This document shows positions 12,204 through 25,000 of a stretch of 64,000 nucleotides of DNA, piece by piece (position 1 is the first letter of the stretch; each line of letters starts with the position of its first letter). The stretch covers positions 620,001 through 684,000 of the forward strand of contig JAPZLL010000014.1 of assembly GCA_036250225.1 (NCBI GenBank), given 5' to 3'. Position numbers and translations under genes: made by a program. The notes under the pieces are model-generated. The model did not search any database, was not told the origin of the DNA, and saw nothing but the letters and a program-made list of their open reading frames with translations. Origin of the DNA: Cercophora sp. LCS_1 (taxonomy: Eukaryota; Ascomycota; Sordariomycetes; Sordariales; Lasiosphaeriaceae).

Positions 12204-13589
12204 TTACTGAGAAAGCTCCTCGAAGATCTTGATCAGACTCCGGACTCCAAACAAGTTGTTCTCATCTGGACCTTGCCCAGGCGCCCATGATGCGTGCGCA
12301 AAGTCGATCAGCTTGAGCGAGTAGATCTTTGGCAGGTTCGACAACTCGTCGTCATCGCAAAGCTCGACTTCCTCGATCTCGCTTGCGAAGTCAGAAGTCG
12401 TCCCGCTCTCAAGTATTTTGGCATCCACCACACCGCCGTTGACGGCGGCAGCGGTAACTCCATTCTCGATCGGGCGAATCACCATCTCACCGTCGTCATC
12501 CAGCATGATGGCACTATCAACACGGGATGCTGTCAAACCGGGAATGTCGCCATCCTTGAGCTTGGTAGTAGTGGGCACAGTGGTGCTCTTCTCCCTGTCG
12601 TCCACCGATGATGCGCTGCTTGGCATGCTCTCGATTGCGGCGCGGAGGGTCTCGCCATCGCCCTCAAACGTAAAGAGTACGCTGGCCGAGTACATCCTGC
12701 TCTCTTCGTTGGCAAGCACGCGCTCGACTCGTCGGAGGTCGTTGAGGAAAGCGTCGGCGATCGCCCTACCCAGATCCTCGTCGATGCCAGCCCGGGGATT
12801 AAAGATGAACTGTCTGATGGCGTCCACGATGCTGTGGCTGTTCACCTGCAGCCTGCCATAGTCCTTGTCATACACCTTGTAGCCCTCCCGGTCGAGCTCG
12901 GCGGGGTCATCTGACCCCTTGAACACGCGCATACCTGCAATGCGGAAGCCGTGCGACCCGTTGGTGGTGGCCTTGCTGATCTCATCGAAACGCTGCCTCT
13001 TCTCCAGCGGCGCGTCGTCTGCCCACAGCCGCTTGCCCAGCTTGGCATCGAGAATGTTGGGGTGCTTGAAGCCGTATGCCGCATTCTCGAGGACGACGGA
13101 CTTGTTGGTTGAGATCTTGCGGCTTTTGTTCGGCTTCCATGTGACGTTGTCCTTTTGCGCCCCAGCTTCGGCGGCGGCTTCTGCAGCGGCCTCGGCGGCG
13201 GCCTCCTTCGCCATGCGCAGCGCCTCCTCCTTCATGTGCTGGGTCATGTGGTCGGCCACCGCTGGGAGCTGCTCGTCGAACGAGTGCATGTCCGTGACAT
13301 CATTGAGGGTGAGGGTGCCCAGGTAGCACGGCATCAGGTCGGCGAACTCTGGGTGCGACTTGAAGGCCGACTCGTAGAAGTCGATCTCCTGCTGCACGCA
13401 GGGCTTGATGAAAAGCTCGCCATCCGGGTCGCATAGCGTGCCCTCGCTGTCGGGAATGGTCAATATGCTTGCGCTCGACGGGAGGAGGGGTCCAGAGGCC
13501 CGGGAACGGTGGTGAGCTTACTGTCCGGCGACCGCGTGGCTGTAGGGTTTGAGGTCCGCATGGTTGGGAAGAGTCTTATTGGTCATCAT
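12204..13589 (-). CDS. Inositol polyphosphate multikinase (Arg82/IPMK type)
   Basis: Exons 13589-13522 and 13446-12204 with a 75 bp intron, 436 residues. The family phosphorylates inositol phosphates (IP3 to IP4/IP5) in the nucleus and cytoplasm; yeast Arg82 also affects arginine-responsive transcription. Seen: substrate motif PNILDAKLG with Asp156 and Lys158 (the PxxxDxKxG signature), a conserved KPC after the first strand, and SLKLIDFAHA near the C-terminus as the metal-binding IDF. The intron join completes PYSHAVAGHEG, characteristic of the fungal N-terminus. An Ala/Glu-rich insert near 105-117 and an acidic loop near 380-400 are low-complexity additions. Start is the first of two adjacent ATGs; the gene is divergent from Arb1. 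Confidence 0.92.
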
Positions 13590-15689
13590 TTTCGCGACTG
13601 TGGCCTAGGGTTACCTAGGCAGCGAGTCGATTCTTGTGGACGTTTGCACCAGCGGGCGAAACCAGGGTGATTTTATCGTCAAGGCGCGCGTTGGAGGGGT
13701 CGGGGGCGGGCCGTAATCAGGAATGATGGCATAGGCTAACAGCGCAATCCAAACGGGCAAGGCGATGGCAAATCAAAAACTTGATCAGAGCATCGGTGAT
13801 CGGATCGCAGGCGGGTTGGTCGAGCGTGGATGGTGAATGAGGGGGGCACCGAGTTTCTATACAAAATACAAAAAAAAAAAAAAAAGAGAGGATGACGACC
13901 CTGGCGCGGGATGAGATGTTGGAAGTCGGACGCGGGCGCAATCGCCGGGGCGGAGCTTCGGTTTGGTGGTGACGAACCCTCGACCTGGGCCAGGGACTCC
14001 GCATCTCCCGTGTCCCGTCATCGCTTCGCCAGTGCCAGCCCGTGCCAACCTCAGGGCGGTGGTTAGGCTGGAACGGCAGCCAATTGGACGAGCCAGGGCT
14101 TGGCTGCAAGCGACCGGGCTGTCCCCAGTCGAACCAAGGGCCGCGCACAGGCTGCAGGGGGTTCCATCACTGCCCCATTCTGTCTTCTGCAACACAAGCG
14201 CTCCCTCCACAAAATTGCATGCGAGAGGGCTGTGGCGGGACCTAGTGAAGGTGGGGTGGCGGAAACTTCTCTGGTCGCATAGCGGTATCGCGGATCTCAG
14301 GACGAGGCCACGGAAGGAAGAAATGTGCTCACAGCCACGCAACTTTGCCATCCATTCTGCCTCGTCGACTCGATTTGCTCGACTTTGTTGCGGCACGCAG
14401 CGTGAATTCGACACCGCTTACTGCAGCTACGCGGTGAACACGGCCCACAGTTGTCCTTGTCGGCTTCCATTTCGCGCGACACCTTATGCATCAATCTGTA
14501 TCAGTATGGCGCGCGTTATCTTTCAGGCAGCTGAGGGGTCGGGCGTCAGCTGAAGCCTTGTGAGGGGCGGGACCTAAGTGATCCTCCCAAGAGCCTCAAC
14601 GACCGCTCCAGCTCCACAAAGTCAAACTTTCACCGTACCCGTTTGACCAACGTGAATTCCATTCGCTTCAACGCGATCCTCGGTTGCTCCATCTTCAGCT
14701 CTCGTGGGTTTTCAGAAGGGGTTGGCGACCTCTCGGCTTCAGCTGTGAATGCCGACGGCTTCTTGGCCCGCTTGCATGATGGAAATTGGATGGATCTCGG
14801 AGGCCGTCCTCGCCAACCCCAGCTCTTCAAAGCCATGCCCATTCCTCATTTTCCATAGCCCAAACGGAATCGCGGGGGCATAATTCCCCGCGATGAAACA
14901 ATTTTGTGATGACGGGCAGCTACCCTGCGCTTAGATGTGCATTAGCCGCCACGTATTGGAACGACAAGCCTCCACCATTGTGTTTGCCCAGGCTGCAGCC
15001 ACCCAGTGACAACTTCGACCGAGTTGAAACCCCTGAGCGTTGCCTTCAAATGGACTCATTCTGAGTTAGCGAGCACTTGGGACGGTGAACCAAAAGATGG
15101 GGCCAATATTCACAACTATTGTTAGTTGCCTCCGTCAAGAGCTGCGGGAAGTGTGGATTGACCAAGACACAGCTTGCAAGGGAGGGCTGGCTTGGTTCCC
15201 GGTGAATCGACGACGGGCGAGTAAGAGGGTGCCTTCCTAAAACGGAAGACTATCAACTTCAGATCTGAGGTTGCTCTTTCTGTCCCAAGTTACGCTTCCT
15301 ATTCGTGGTTTTCTTCGCTTTTGCTGCCCCACGTTTGTTCCGGAAGCAAGGCTTCTTGCAAACTGTCTCTTCCAGCGATTCACCCCCTCCGGCGGTTTGA
15401 TCCCAAGTGTTGCCTTCGCACACAATACCGCAAATAAAAGCTCGCTTGCGGGAAGCGCGTTTCTAGCTTCTCTAAGCTCCTTCTCCCTGGCCTCTTTTCT
15501 TTTCTTATTAGTGGACCGCAGAAGTGCGTCACATCGACACCTACCTCGGGCAAAGGCACTACCTCACCCCACACGTTGAGCACCTGCCTGGGTTACTTCA
15601 CCCGGTAACCAAGCTACACTGCCACACGGGAGATCACCCCTGCCGCATACTCTTCACACCGCTAGCGATATCTCATCCTGGTGTTCACC
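13590..15689. promoter_or_regulatory. Divergent region between IPMK and Arb1
   Basis: A 2.1 kb gap with the two gene starts facing outward. It contains an A run near 13869-13884 and a pyrimidine-rich Arb1 leader (about 15480-15689). No gene is supported; ORFs overlap each other and lack domains. Confidence 0.5.
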
Positions 15690-17294
15690 ATGTCCTCAGA
15701 CTCCTCACCGTCCGACCCCGCCCGCGCCACGGTGGGGGATGATACCAGAAAGGACGGTGTGAAGACCAAGCAGGTGCAAATGGGCTTGGTGGATCCCAAT
15801 GGGGTGCAAGAGGTAACCAAGAAGAAGAGAAAGAACCGCCCCAAGGGTCAGGTCAAGAAGCGGGGAACTGGTTTCGAAGGTAAGAGCCCGTTATCTCGCA
15901 GGAGGCTGTGAAGCACACACGTGGACCGTTGTTCACCTATCCCTAGAGTACTTTTGCGACGCACCGATGACTCCGGCCCAATATGCAGAGGAGCAAGCGT
16001 TGTATCCGTCGCACCGCCCCTTTGTCGACCGCATCGAAGAATGTATCCAGCGTTTCCGCACGACGCGTCGCCTGGATGGCGAGCAGCAACGCATCTTCTC
16101 CCACTACCTCATGCTTGGCGGCGTCGATGCCACCCAGCGCCAGTTCTCGGGCTCAAGCAAGATGAAGTCAAGTCAACTCGACGACCGTACCAAGTCAGAG
16201 CTCCGTGAAGCGACCGCTGATGATGTTATTCAGCGTGGTGGAGGCCCCAACAGGGACGCTCGTTTCTACAACCCGGACTTCCCCGAGCACTGGAGGGTTG
16301 ACTTCAGCGGTGTTGTGGCAGGATTCCTGTGGGTAAACTGGTCAAACCCTCGGCAGCGTTACTGACCGATGTGACCAGCTCCGACCACATATTTCAGTTG
16401 ACACCCCTGAACCCCCGTGGCATTGACCAGGTCGTGTGTGTCGTCTCCAATTTTCTGAAGTACGTCGACCGCCACGATGTCTGCCCTGAGTACGCTGCAG
16501 ATCTCCGAAAGGCCCAGGAGCTTTGCAAGAGAGCCGCAAAGGAGCTGCCGTTGATCCCCGAGCTTCTCGACGCCCTTCCAGGGTCGTTCCACCAGGCAGC
16601 CTCTACCTTGTTCTGCGAGAAGGCGGAGAATACGTTTGACTTCGATTCTGGGGTCGTGCAAATGGACGGGGAGACTGCTCGCACTATGTTTACTTCACAT
16701 GTCGCCTTGCTCTTCGAGTTGGACCAGGCGAAGGAGATTGCCGAGACAATGAAGCGCAAGAAGCTGTTGGTCGTCGAGACCATGGAGCAAAACTATGAAG
16801 TCGTCGATGTTTCGTTGCCAAACGACAAGATTGTTACCCGCTGCAAGCAGGCCAAGCAACATCTTGGTAAGAAGTACAATCTGGAGGCCTGCGGCTCATT
16901 GGTGGTTCGGAAGACTGTGATTGAGGACGGTTTCGACAACCCGGCCACTGAGGGGGCCTATGGTAGCCCTCCGTCCCAGGAGACCTTTTTCTTCGAGCAG
17001 TCAATCTTGGAGAATATTACCATTGGCATGAAGATCACGCTTGAGGTCTGCGTCACCAATGTGGGCTTCAAGTTCATCAAGTCTGTCTCCACCATTCGTC
17101 CTTCCTTCTACACCTTCTTGCCCCAGGAATTGATGCTTCGGTACAAGATGCCCGCCAAGGACAACCGCCCGGCCCCTAGTGTGTTTGACCCCTACGCTGA
17201 CCCGGACGTACTTGATGACATTCCATTCGGAGACCCCGAGGACTACAACAAGAACGACGACGACGACGCAGACCTTCAGGGTGAGGGGGCCTGA
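15690..17294 (+). CDS. Argonaute-binding protein 1 (Arb1) homologue
   Basis: Exons 15690-15879, 15947-16328 and 16379-17294 (introns 67 and 50 bp), 495 residues. It matches the Arb1 family of the Argonaute siRNA chaperone complex, which in fission yeast holds Argonaute with duplex siRNA and supports heterochromatin formation. Seen: a basic Lys-rich leader (TKKKRKNRPKGQ), the family block beginning GTGFEEYFCDAPMTP, then PSHRPFVDRIEECIQRFR and the GG...DATQRQFSG stretch, followed by a long alpha/beta domain and an acidic Asp-rich C-terminus. The second intron uses donor GTGGGT; this choice restores GFLSDHIF, whereas the next frame stops. Presence implies an RNAi-linked silencing route, but the partner proteins are not in this window. 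Confidence 0.9.
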
Positions 17295-18510
17295 CCTTAG
17301 ACCGATCTCTTTTCGTTCTCGAGTTCTTTCTTTTTGTTTTTAGATGGATGGCTTTCCATGGCATCAGGGGACCATCTCTCTGGTTTTTCTTACCTCTCTT
17401 TTCTCGAGGCCGAGCGACATCTTAGTTTGGTCTCCTCTTCTCACAAAGACGTTACTTGAGATAGACAGGGCGAAGTATCCTTGATAGCCTTGCCCGGGGG
17501 ACTGGGGTAGATGGCTCAGGCGAGTATCGATGTTGCCGTCGAAATCACGAATGAGAGGTAGATAATACACGTGAATCTATCACGTTTGTGGTGTCTCATG
17601 GCGCCAACCGACCGTCCACCGAGTCCGCTAAGGAGAGCGTGGGCCATCGGAGAATATTGATAAAGGCGACACGTGTCTATTGGCAGTGTACCGCAATGTC
17701 TTGGATGGCATAGGCTGGCTACAACGCATCTCGCGTCCTTTGGGCCTGACTTCGGATTGACTTCCTCTAGGTTCGTTGCTGTGCCGCCCTGTTGGGATGG
17801 TTGTGACGAATTTCCCATTCCCAGCGACGCGCATGCGGCGCAAGCTCTCTCTCACCTCGATGCAACCCTACGATTCCCTATGAAGACTACTATTGCTGAT
17901 GGCTAGCTCGATCTGTAGTGATTTATAAGGCACAGCTGTTGTTTTCTCCTGTGATGTGAGTAGACGGCTCGGACGACTGTTGGTGACAGAGGTCTCGTGC
18001 TGTCGTGGTGTGTTACGGGCTCGGGCACCGGGGCTGGGAAGAATCCGCAGCCCGTCCGCTGACTTTTGAAGGTAGTGTGTCTCTGGTTGGCCGTTTTTGA
18101 TCCGAGATTGGGGTCGGAGGATCTATCTGTATGGTTGGTGATGTTGCGCATCGAGCTTGAACGAGGCATTGGGCCGTGATCAGGTGAGATGTGCGAGCGT
18201 TTGGGGTCTAGAAGGGTCAAATATTGAACATGAAGCCGTCACTTGGGGCGGCCTTCTTTGTGTGATGACCACAGACGGCACGGTCGTTTTCCCGATTCGA
18301 AGCTGGGACCCTTGGCGACGGTCCTCGACCCTAGGGGAAACAAAGAAGCAGACGGTGCGAGGTCCTCGCAATTATCCCATGTTTGCGACGTCTCTGTGTA
18401 TATCATGCCCCTCATGCCCCTCATGTCCCTCTTGCCCAGAACCCGCGCCTACTATCCGTCGTACTTCGAACCCACCCCGAATCTCCCAGAGGCATCCCGT
18501 ATACCAAACC
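17295..18510. other. Intergenic region
   Basis: Arb1 3' end and the promoter of the next plus-strand gene. A small CATGCCCCT-like tandem repeat lies at about 18403-18437. The downstream frame stays open back to 18157 but looks like untranslated leader. No other feature seen. Confidence 0.5.
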
Positions 18511-19389
18511 ATGGCAACATTCCTCCAAATCATAACCGTCTTCCTCACCTCCGTCTTCTCCCTCTCCTCCCCCCTCCCCTCTCCTCCACCCCTCTCCTTC
18601 TCCACCCTCTCTACGCAAGAAATCAACAATCCCCTCGACATAACCTTCTTCGCCGGCCCCCCATCCACCCCTCCAACCCTCGAACTCCTCGCCGCCCGCC
18701 GCGCCCTCAAAAGACTCAAAACCCTCCTCGGCCCCTCAGAGCTCAAAACCCTCGTGACACCCGACACCATCACAGGCAACACAGCCTGGCACTCGATTCT
18801 GTCATCCTCGTCGGACTCAACCCCCCGCGTCCTCTCCTCCGTCCACTTCACCGCCATCCCACCAGATTGCCACGCCAACTTCACCTCCGCCAATTTCCTC
18901 GGCTGGTTCACGACATCTGCGTTCACGCACGTCAATAAGCTATGGGAGGGTCATCCGCAGCACTATTTTATTGCGATTAGCCAAAACGACGATGGCACGC
19001 TTGCGGCTGAGCTGGTTGAGCCTTGGGGGCCAATCTTGACGCATTCCAAGGTCCCGAGGCTTGCGCCTGTGACGGGGCAGGAGGGCGGGGGTGTCAAGAA
19101 GCCGTTTATGAAAGAAAGGAAGGGATTTGTGTTGCAGACTGTTGGGGAGGAGACGTTGATGGATGGGAGCGGAGAGGTGGTGGGGGATTTGCATTATAGT
19201 TTTAGGGATTTGGACGGGGACAATAAAGGGAACGTTTGTGGGATTGAGGTTGTGTTGGATATGTGGATGCCGAGTGCTACGCCAGAGGAGGTGGCGGTTG
19301 GGATTGGGGAGCATTTGAAGATTGAGTATTATAACTGGGTTGAATGGGCGTATGAGGAGATCAGGGATGGAACGTATGTGCCTGCTTGA
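18511..19389 (+). CDS. Predicted secreted protein of unknown function
   Basis: Single exon, 292 residues. I start at ATG 18511 because it opens a signal-peptide-like sequence (MATFLQIITVFLTSVFSLSS) followed by a Pro-rich spacer; the frame is open upstream with an in-frame ATG near 18379, but that part (a Cys-Pro-Ser repeat) looks like leader. The rest is a globular alpha/beta domain with one N-glycosylation sequon (NFT) and a conserved-looking core around WFTTSAFTHVNKLWEG and HPQHYFIAIS. It recalls uncharacterised proteins of filamentous fungi; I assign no function. No intron or lesion. Confidence 0.7.
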   Translation: MATFLQIITVFLTSVFSLSSPLPSPPPLSFSTLSTQEINNPLDITFFAGPPSTPPTLELLAARRALKRLKTLLGPSELKTLVTPDTITGNTAWHSILSSSSDSTPRVLSSVHFTAIPPDCHANFTSANFLGWFTTSAFTHVNKLWEGHPQHYFIAISQNDDGTLAAELVEPWGPILTHSKVPRLAPVTGQEGGGVKKPFMKERKGFVLQTVGEETLMDGSGEVVGDLHYSFRDLDGDNKGNVCGIEVVLDMWMPSATPEEVAVGIGEHLKIEYYNWVEWAYEEIRDGTYVPA

Positions 19390-19733
19390 TGTCAGTGAAG
19401 AGGGAATATGGACGAGTTAGTAGATGGACATAAAATCGATTCACTCGTATCCGTAAACTAATCTTTCCTTCGTCAAGCCAGTGAGGTGGAGATGGCTCTG
19501 GTTCCTTAGTCAAGCCCATGGGCTGACCGATGTGCTGGTAGCGTGTAATAAATAATTGCACAAGCCTGAACGCCAATTCCATGCCACCCGTGAAAACAAA
19601 GAAAACCACCTAATCAACCCTATGTAAATCACCACAACTTTCCTCTCCAGGGTATCCACGAAGACATGCACCTCCGCTGCTGCTGTCCCTCAAAGCGCCG
19701 ACAGCATTCTCGCTGGCAACCGAAATTGGGGTC
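19390..19733. other. Convergent 3' spacer
   Basis: 344 bp between two stop codons of convergent genes. I see nothing beyond expected 3' untranslated sequence. Confidence 0.5.
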
Positions 19734-20383
19734 CTAGTCCTTGCTCTGGATTTTATGGTCCCCAGCGACAACCTGTGCGTAGCTTGGTGGGGGAGCGTCG
19801 CTGGAGCCTTCACCGGCATCGTCATGGTGCTGTGGTTGCGGCGCCGGCGCCGGCGCGGGGGCAGACGAGGAGCTCGCAGTGTTGGTGGTGCCGTAGTTCA
19901 TGTTGCCATGAGGCTTTGGCTGCGCTTGCAACTGCGGCTGCCCGTGTCGTTGCGGTTGTTGTTGCCCGTTCGAGCGGCTCTCGTGGACAAAGACGTAGAC
20001 GCGACCGTTCTCGGCATCGGAGGGCCCGACATATTGGAACTCGGGTTCGGGGAACTTGGCAATGATGTACCACGAGTGGAGCAGACCAGGGACCTGTTCA
20101 GGAGTGTCAGCGCGACGAGCATAGAGGTCGCGAGAGGGGCCATACGTAGCCGAGGGTCAGGAGGAGGATGTTGATAAGGGAGTCGGCGGAGCAAATACCG
20201 CGCTTGACCCAGACTGTAGGAGAAGTTAGCGATAGTGGTCCCTCGTATTCATCACGCTGAAGCGACGTTGTTTTGGAACGTGGTTCATCTCCGATCGTGG
20301 TTGCGGAGTGCTTGGCGAGACTCACCAGGGAGTGGCGGGAAGAGGATGGCGATAAAGCCCAGGAAGCAGTCTGCGCCGCACAT
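19734..20383 (-). CDS. Pmp3/Sna-family membrane proteolipid with PPxY tail
   Basis: Exons 20383-20326, 20213-20146 and 20093-19734 (introns 112 and 52 bp), 161 residues. The first 55 residues are a UPF0057/Pmp3 domain: two hydrophobic helices around MCGADCFLGFIAILFPPLPV and SLINILLLTLGYVPG. Plant and yeast Pmp3 proteins influence membrane potential and salt tolerance. Unlike Pmp3 itself (about 55 residues) this one has a long tail rich in Gln, Pro, Ala and His that ends PPPSYAQVVAGDHKIQ. PPSY at about 144-147 fits the PPxY ligand for Nedd4/Rsp5 WW domains, as in yeast Sna3/Sna4, which are sorted to vacuoles. That makes a ubiquitin-sorted membrane adaptor plausible; direct evidence is only the motif. 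Confidence 0.9.
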
Positions 20384-22046
20384 TGTGACTCTTTGGTTCT
20401 GTCGCGGAAGACGTTGTAAATTTCGTGGAGGTGTTTCTGGGAGATTCGCGATGAGATCAAAGGTGAGAGATGGCCAGGGATGGCGGGTGGAGGATGGAGT
20501 GTTCTTTTAGAGAGAAAGGCAGCTGAGAGTCACGCATTCCATGTGCATCAGGGCGGCTTGCGTAATGCAGCATGAGGGACCAGGCTTGGCGACCGATCAG
20601 GAGGCAACCGCCACTAAAATCATCGGCAGGGCCCGGCCACTGCGGGGTTTTTAAAGATCCAGGGTTAGGGTCAGTCAATTGTGTTGGCTGCCCAACTGTG
20701 CGCACAGGAGTCTGTCTCCCGTTGCGACCCCTAGCGGCGCTTCGGAATGTCGTTGATAGAGCTTGCAGGTGTCTTGGGGTCAGCCCAAGCGAAAGACCCG
20801 GACCAGTGGCTCTGGCGTGCTCGGGCGAGGCTCACGTCCAACTACGGACGCCAAGCAACCGGAGCAACCTCCTAGCCTTTCTCTTGGACACTCTTGGGAG
20901 TTGTAGTTGAGCTTCTGCTAATTGGCATGCGCGGTCATATTTCGGAATGCTGTCAAGGTGAACCACGTGTTGTGGTTCCCGGACAACGGAGCTTCAAGTC
21001 GCCCCGGAGCAACCCTCAGCTGAGCTGTGCAGATTCTGCAACATGAAGCCGCGCGATACCGGAAATGCAGATGGAAACGCAGGACCAGAGTAAAAACGAA
21101 ATTTGTCGCAAACGACAGCATGCGTCCAACCCATCAAACAGTGGCTCGCTTTTTCCAACGTCCCGACGGCCGGTCTAGTGATGAGGCTTCGACGACAGAG
21201 GCGCATTGGTTCTCCGCTGCTTCGAGACTCGCCTGGCGCAGTGACGTCGATAGCTCCCACTGGCGCAGCCTTGCAGCGCTGCCAAGGCCCTTGTAGTGGT
21301 CTCAGGTCGGGGGGGGTGGGGCTTGGATGTATAGCTTGCGTTGACGCTATTATCAGATGGCTAGAGAAGTATCCGTGAGGCTGTACCCTCAGAGCTTGTG
21401 AACATAAGGTAGACACTCTGTCAGCATTGCAAAACCCTTGAATCACATTAGAAAAAAAGCAGAGGAGTCGCTCGAGGCTAGTACAGCAGTTAATCTGGCG
21501 CATCAACGACGGCTCCCGCATGTCGAATAACATACTGGCTGGGGCTGTTCAAATGTCCAAACTTCACAACAAATCCAGTCGGCACCTGAGTCTCGACCTG
21601 TAACCCGTTTTGAAAGGCACAGATAACTATTTTCAGGCCTCTGGAAAGTTGACCAATGCCTTTGGAAATCCGGCTCAAGCTTCCGTTGATGCGCTATGCG
21701 TACAAAAAAAGCCATTAGGGATCTCAATAATCACTTAATGTCTTGGTAAACACGATATTGAATTCATGTAATGCAATACTTCTTATGAAAGCGCTTAAAA
21801 TATTTAATATTTACTCGATGTCTTTCGAATTTCAAGGTGTCCTTCGCTTGTCAAAACTTTCCTTCGCGATTATATCTTGCAAGGTGTGCAGTTCTTTGTA
21901 TGGCGCATTTCCGCTCCGAGCTTGCCAAGAAATAGGCGGTGGCGTGAGGCAGAATTGACTTTCGTCGCGAAAGTCAGCGCCTCAAAGTTGTTGCGGCACC
22001 ACTCCCTCTTTCCCTCCACCACACGACGAACGTGCAATCGACCAAG
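20384..22046. other. Intergenic region with AT-rich end
   Basis: Between the Pmp3-like start and the Prp22 start (divergent). About 21680-21900 is clearly AT-richer than its surroundings. A short minus-strand frame at 21490-21678 reads like an amphipathic peptide but lacks support. No tRNA or repeat seen. Confidence 0.45.
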
Positions 22047-25000
22047 ATGGACGACTTGGAATCCCTGGATCTATTGTCGCTGGTATCAAAAGTTGCCTCC
22101 GAAATCCAGAACCACTTAGGTGTCAGCGAGAAAACGCTGGCAGAATACATCATCGCCCAACGCGTTGAAGCCACTAGTTTCGATGACTTCAAGGCCAAAA
22201 TGGCTGGGGCGGAACTGCCCCCAAGCCTGATCGATAGTATAGATCGCCTAGTTTTGGCGATGCACCCAAGGTTCAAGAAAAAACGGAATGGCCAAGGTCA
22301 ACACAGCCACGTCCCGCCAGAGCAAAAGACCAAGGTGTTCAAGGGCCTCTCGATCCCCGACAAGGAGGTGCAGGTGGAGGTGGACGCCATCGACGACACT
22401 CTAGCCTTACTCGAGAACCTAGAACCACGAAAGGCCGACCGACCGTCGAAAAAGAGGAGTCGAAGTCCCGACGATTATCGAGATGGCGGACGACGGAAGC
22501 GAGCAGAGAAATACCGGTCCGGGTCGAGGTCGAGGTCAAGATCCCCACACCGAGGGCGCCGAAAACATGGGCGGCGATACGATGACGACGACGAGGTGTT
22601 CCGGCGACCGCCTCCTCCCGAGCTCGACGATACTCCGACGCTCTACAAGGTGTATGATGGTCACGTTACGGGCATCAAGGACTTTGGCGCCTTTGTGAAT
22701 ATCCACGGCGTGCGCGGAAAGGTCGATGGCCTGGTACACATCTCTGCCTTTGGTCATCGGGTTGACCACCCATCGGACGTCGTGGCGAAAGGTCAGAACG
22801 TTAAAGTAAAAGTTGTGAAGATCGAGGGCAATCGGATAGGCTTATCGATGAAGGACGTCGACCAAGAAACTGGTGATGATTTGGCGCCGCAGATGCGACT
22901 GGGGTCTGGCGCGAACATGGAGGTTCTTGGAGGCCGTGGAATGGGAGGGATGGCGGTGCCAGAGCCAAATGGATCGTTCCAGGCGTCTGCCGTGGCTCGG
23001 AAAAACAAGAAGAGGATGACGTCCCCCGAGAGATGGGAGATCCGGCAGATGATTGCCGCCGGCATCGCCAAGGCCTCCGACTACCCGGATCTGGAGGAAG
23101 AATATCACGCGACACTGAAGGGCGAGGGTCAGATAGAGCTGGAGGAGGATGTGGATATTGAGGTTCGAGACGAAGAGCCACCATTCCTTGCAGGCCAGAC
23201 CAAACAGTCCCTGGAGCTATCGCCAATCCGCGTGGTCAAGGCTCCTGATGGTTCGCTCAACAGAGCAGCCGTGGCTGGCACAAATCTGGCGAAGGAGAGA
23301 AAGGAACTCCGGCAACAAGAGGCGGCAGAGAAGGCAGAGGGAACCAAGGTTGATCTGTCATCGCAGTGGCAAGATCCGATGGCCAATCCAGAACAACGCG
23401 TATTCGGAAGCGACCTACGGAAACGTTCACAAGCTCCCTCTTCGGCCCCGGAATCAGTCCCCGAGTGGAAGCGGGCGCTCGCGCCCAAGGATCAGTCTCT
23501 CGGCAGACGAACCAACATGACGATAAAGGAGCAGCGCGAGTCACTTCCTGTTTATGCTTTCAGAGAACAGCTTATCAAGGCTGTCAGGGAAAATCAGATT
23601 CTGATTGTCGTCGGCGAGACTGGTTCTGGAAAAACAACACAGCTCACACAGTACCTTGCTGAGGCTGGCTTCACCAACAACGGCATCATTGGCTGCACAC
23701 AGCCTCGTCAGGTGGCTGCCATCTCGGTTGCGAAGCGTGTGTCAGAAGAAGTCGGGTGCCAACTCGGCCAGGAGGTCGGTTACACCATTCGATTCGAGGA
23801 CATCACCAGCCCAGCGACCAAGATCAAGTACATGACGGACGGAAGATTGCAGCGCGAGATCTTAACGGACCCAGATCTAGCTCGCTACTCGGTCATCATG
23901 CTTGACGAGGCCCACGAGAGGACAATTGCAACCGACGTACTGTTCGCTTTGCTCAAGAAGACGCTAAAGAAGAGGGAAGACCTCAAGGTTATCGTCACCA
24001 GCGCCACTCTGGATGCCGACAAGTTCAGCGAGTACTTTAACTCGTGCCCCATCTTTACGATCCCAGGCCGAACATTCCCAGTCGAGATCCTGTATTCTCG
24101 GGAACCGGAATCCGACTACCTGGACTCGGCTCTTACAACGGTCATGCAGATCCATCTCACCGAAGATAAGGGCGATATTCTTCTATTCTTGACCGGACAA
24201 GAAGAAATCGATACCAGCTGTGAGATCCTGTACGAACGAATGAAGGCGTTAGGGCCAAGTGTCCCTGAGCTCATCATCCTGCCCGTCTACTCAGCACTCC
24301 CTAGCGAGATGCAAAGCAAGATCTTCGAGCCAGCACCGCCTGGCAGCCGCAAAGTTGTTATTGCCACCAATATTGCCGAGACGTCTATTACCATTGACCA
24401 CATCAAATACGTCGTCGACCCTGGCTTCGTCAAGCAGAATGCCTACGACCCGAAACTCGGCATGGACTCCCTTGTCGTGACCCCTATATCACAGGCACAG
24501 GCGAACCAGCGAGCTGGCCGTGCTGGCAGGACAGGACCAGGCAAATGCTTCCGGCTTTACACGGAAGCCGCTTACCAGTCAGAGATGCTTCCGACGACGA
24601 TTCCTGAAATCCAGCGGCAGAATCTTTCCAACACCATCTTGATGCTCAAGGCCATGGGTATCAACGACCTGCTTAGATTCGACTTTATGGATCCACCGCC
24701 GGTCAACACGATGCTTACGGCCCTCGAGGAGCTCTACGCTCTGGCGGCGCTGGACGATGAGGGTCTTCTAACGCGACTGGGCAGGAAGATGGCCGACTTC
24801 CCCATGGAGCCCTCCCTGGCCAAGGTCCTGCTGGCGTCGGTTGACAAAGGCTGCTCGGACGAGGTGGTCACCATTGTCGCCATGCTCAGCCTCCCCAACG
24901 TCTTTTATCGACCCAAGGAGAAACAGAACCAAGCTGATCAGAAGAAAGCCAAGTTCCACGACCCCCATGGCGACCATCTGACTCTCCTCAACGTCTACAA

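Noticed and set aside
21490..21727. Minus-strand peptide in the Prp22 upstream region
   Set aside because: Amphipathic look but under 75 codons, no homology I can recall and no start or splice support.
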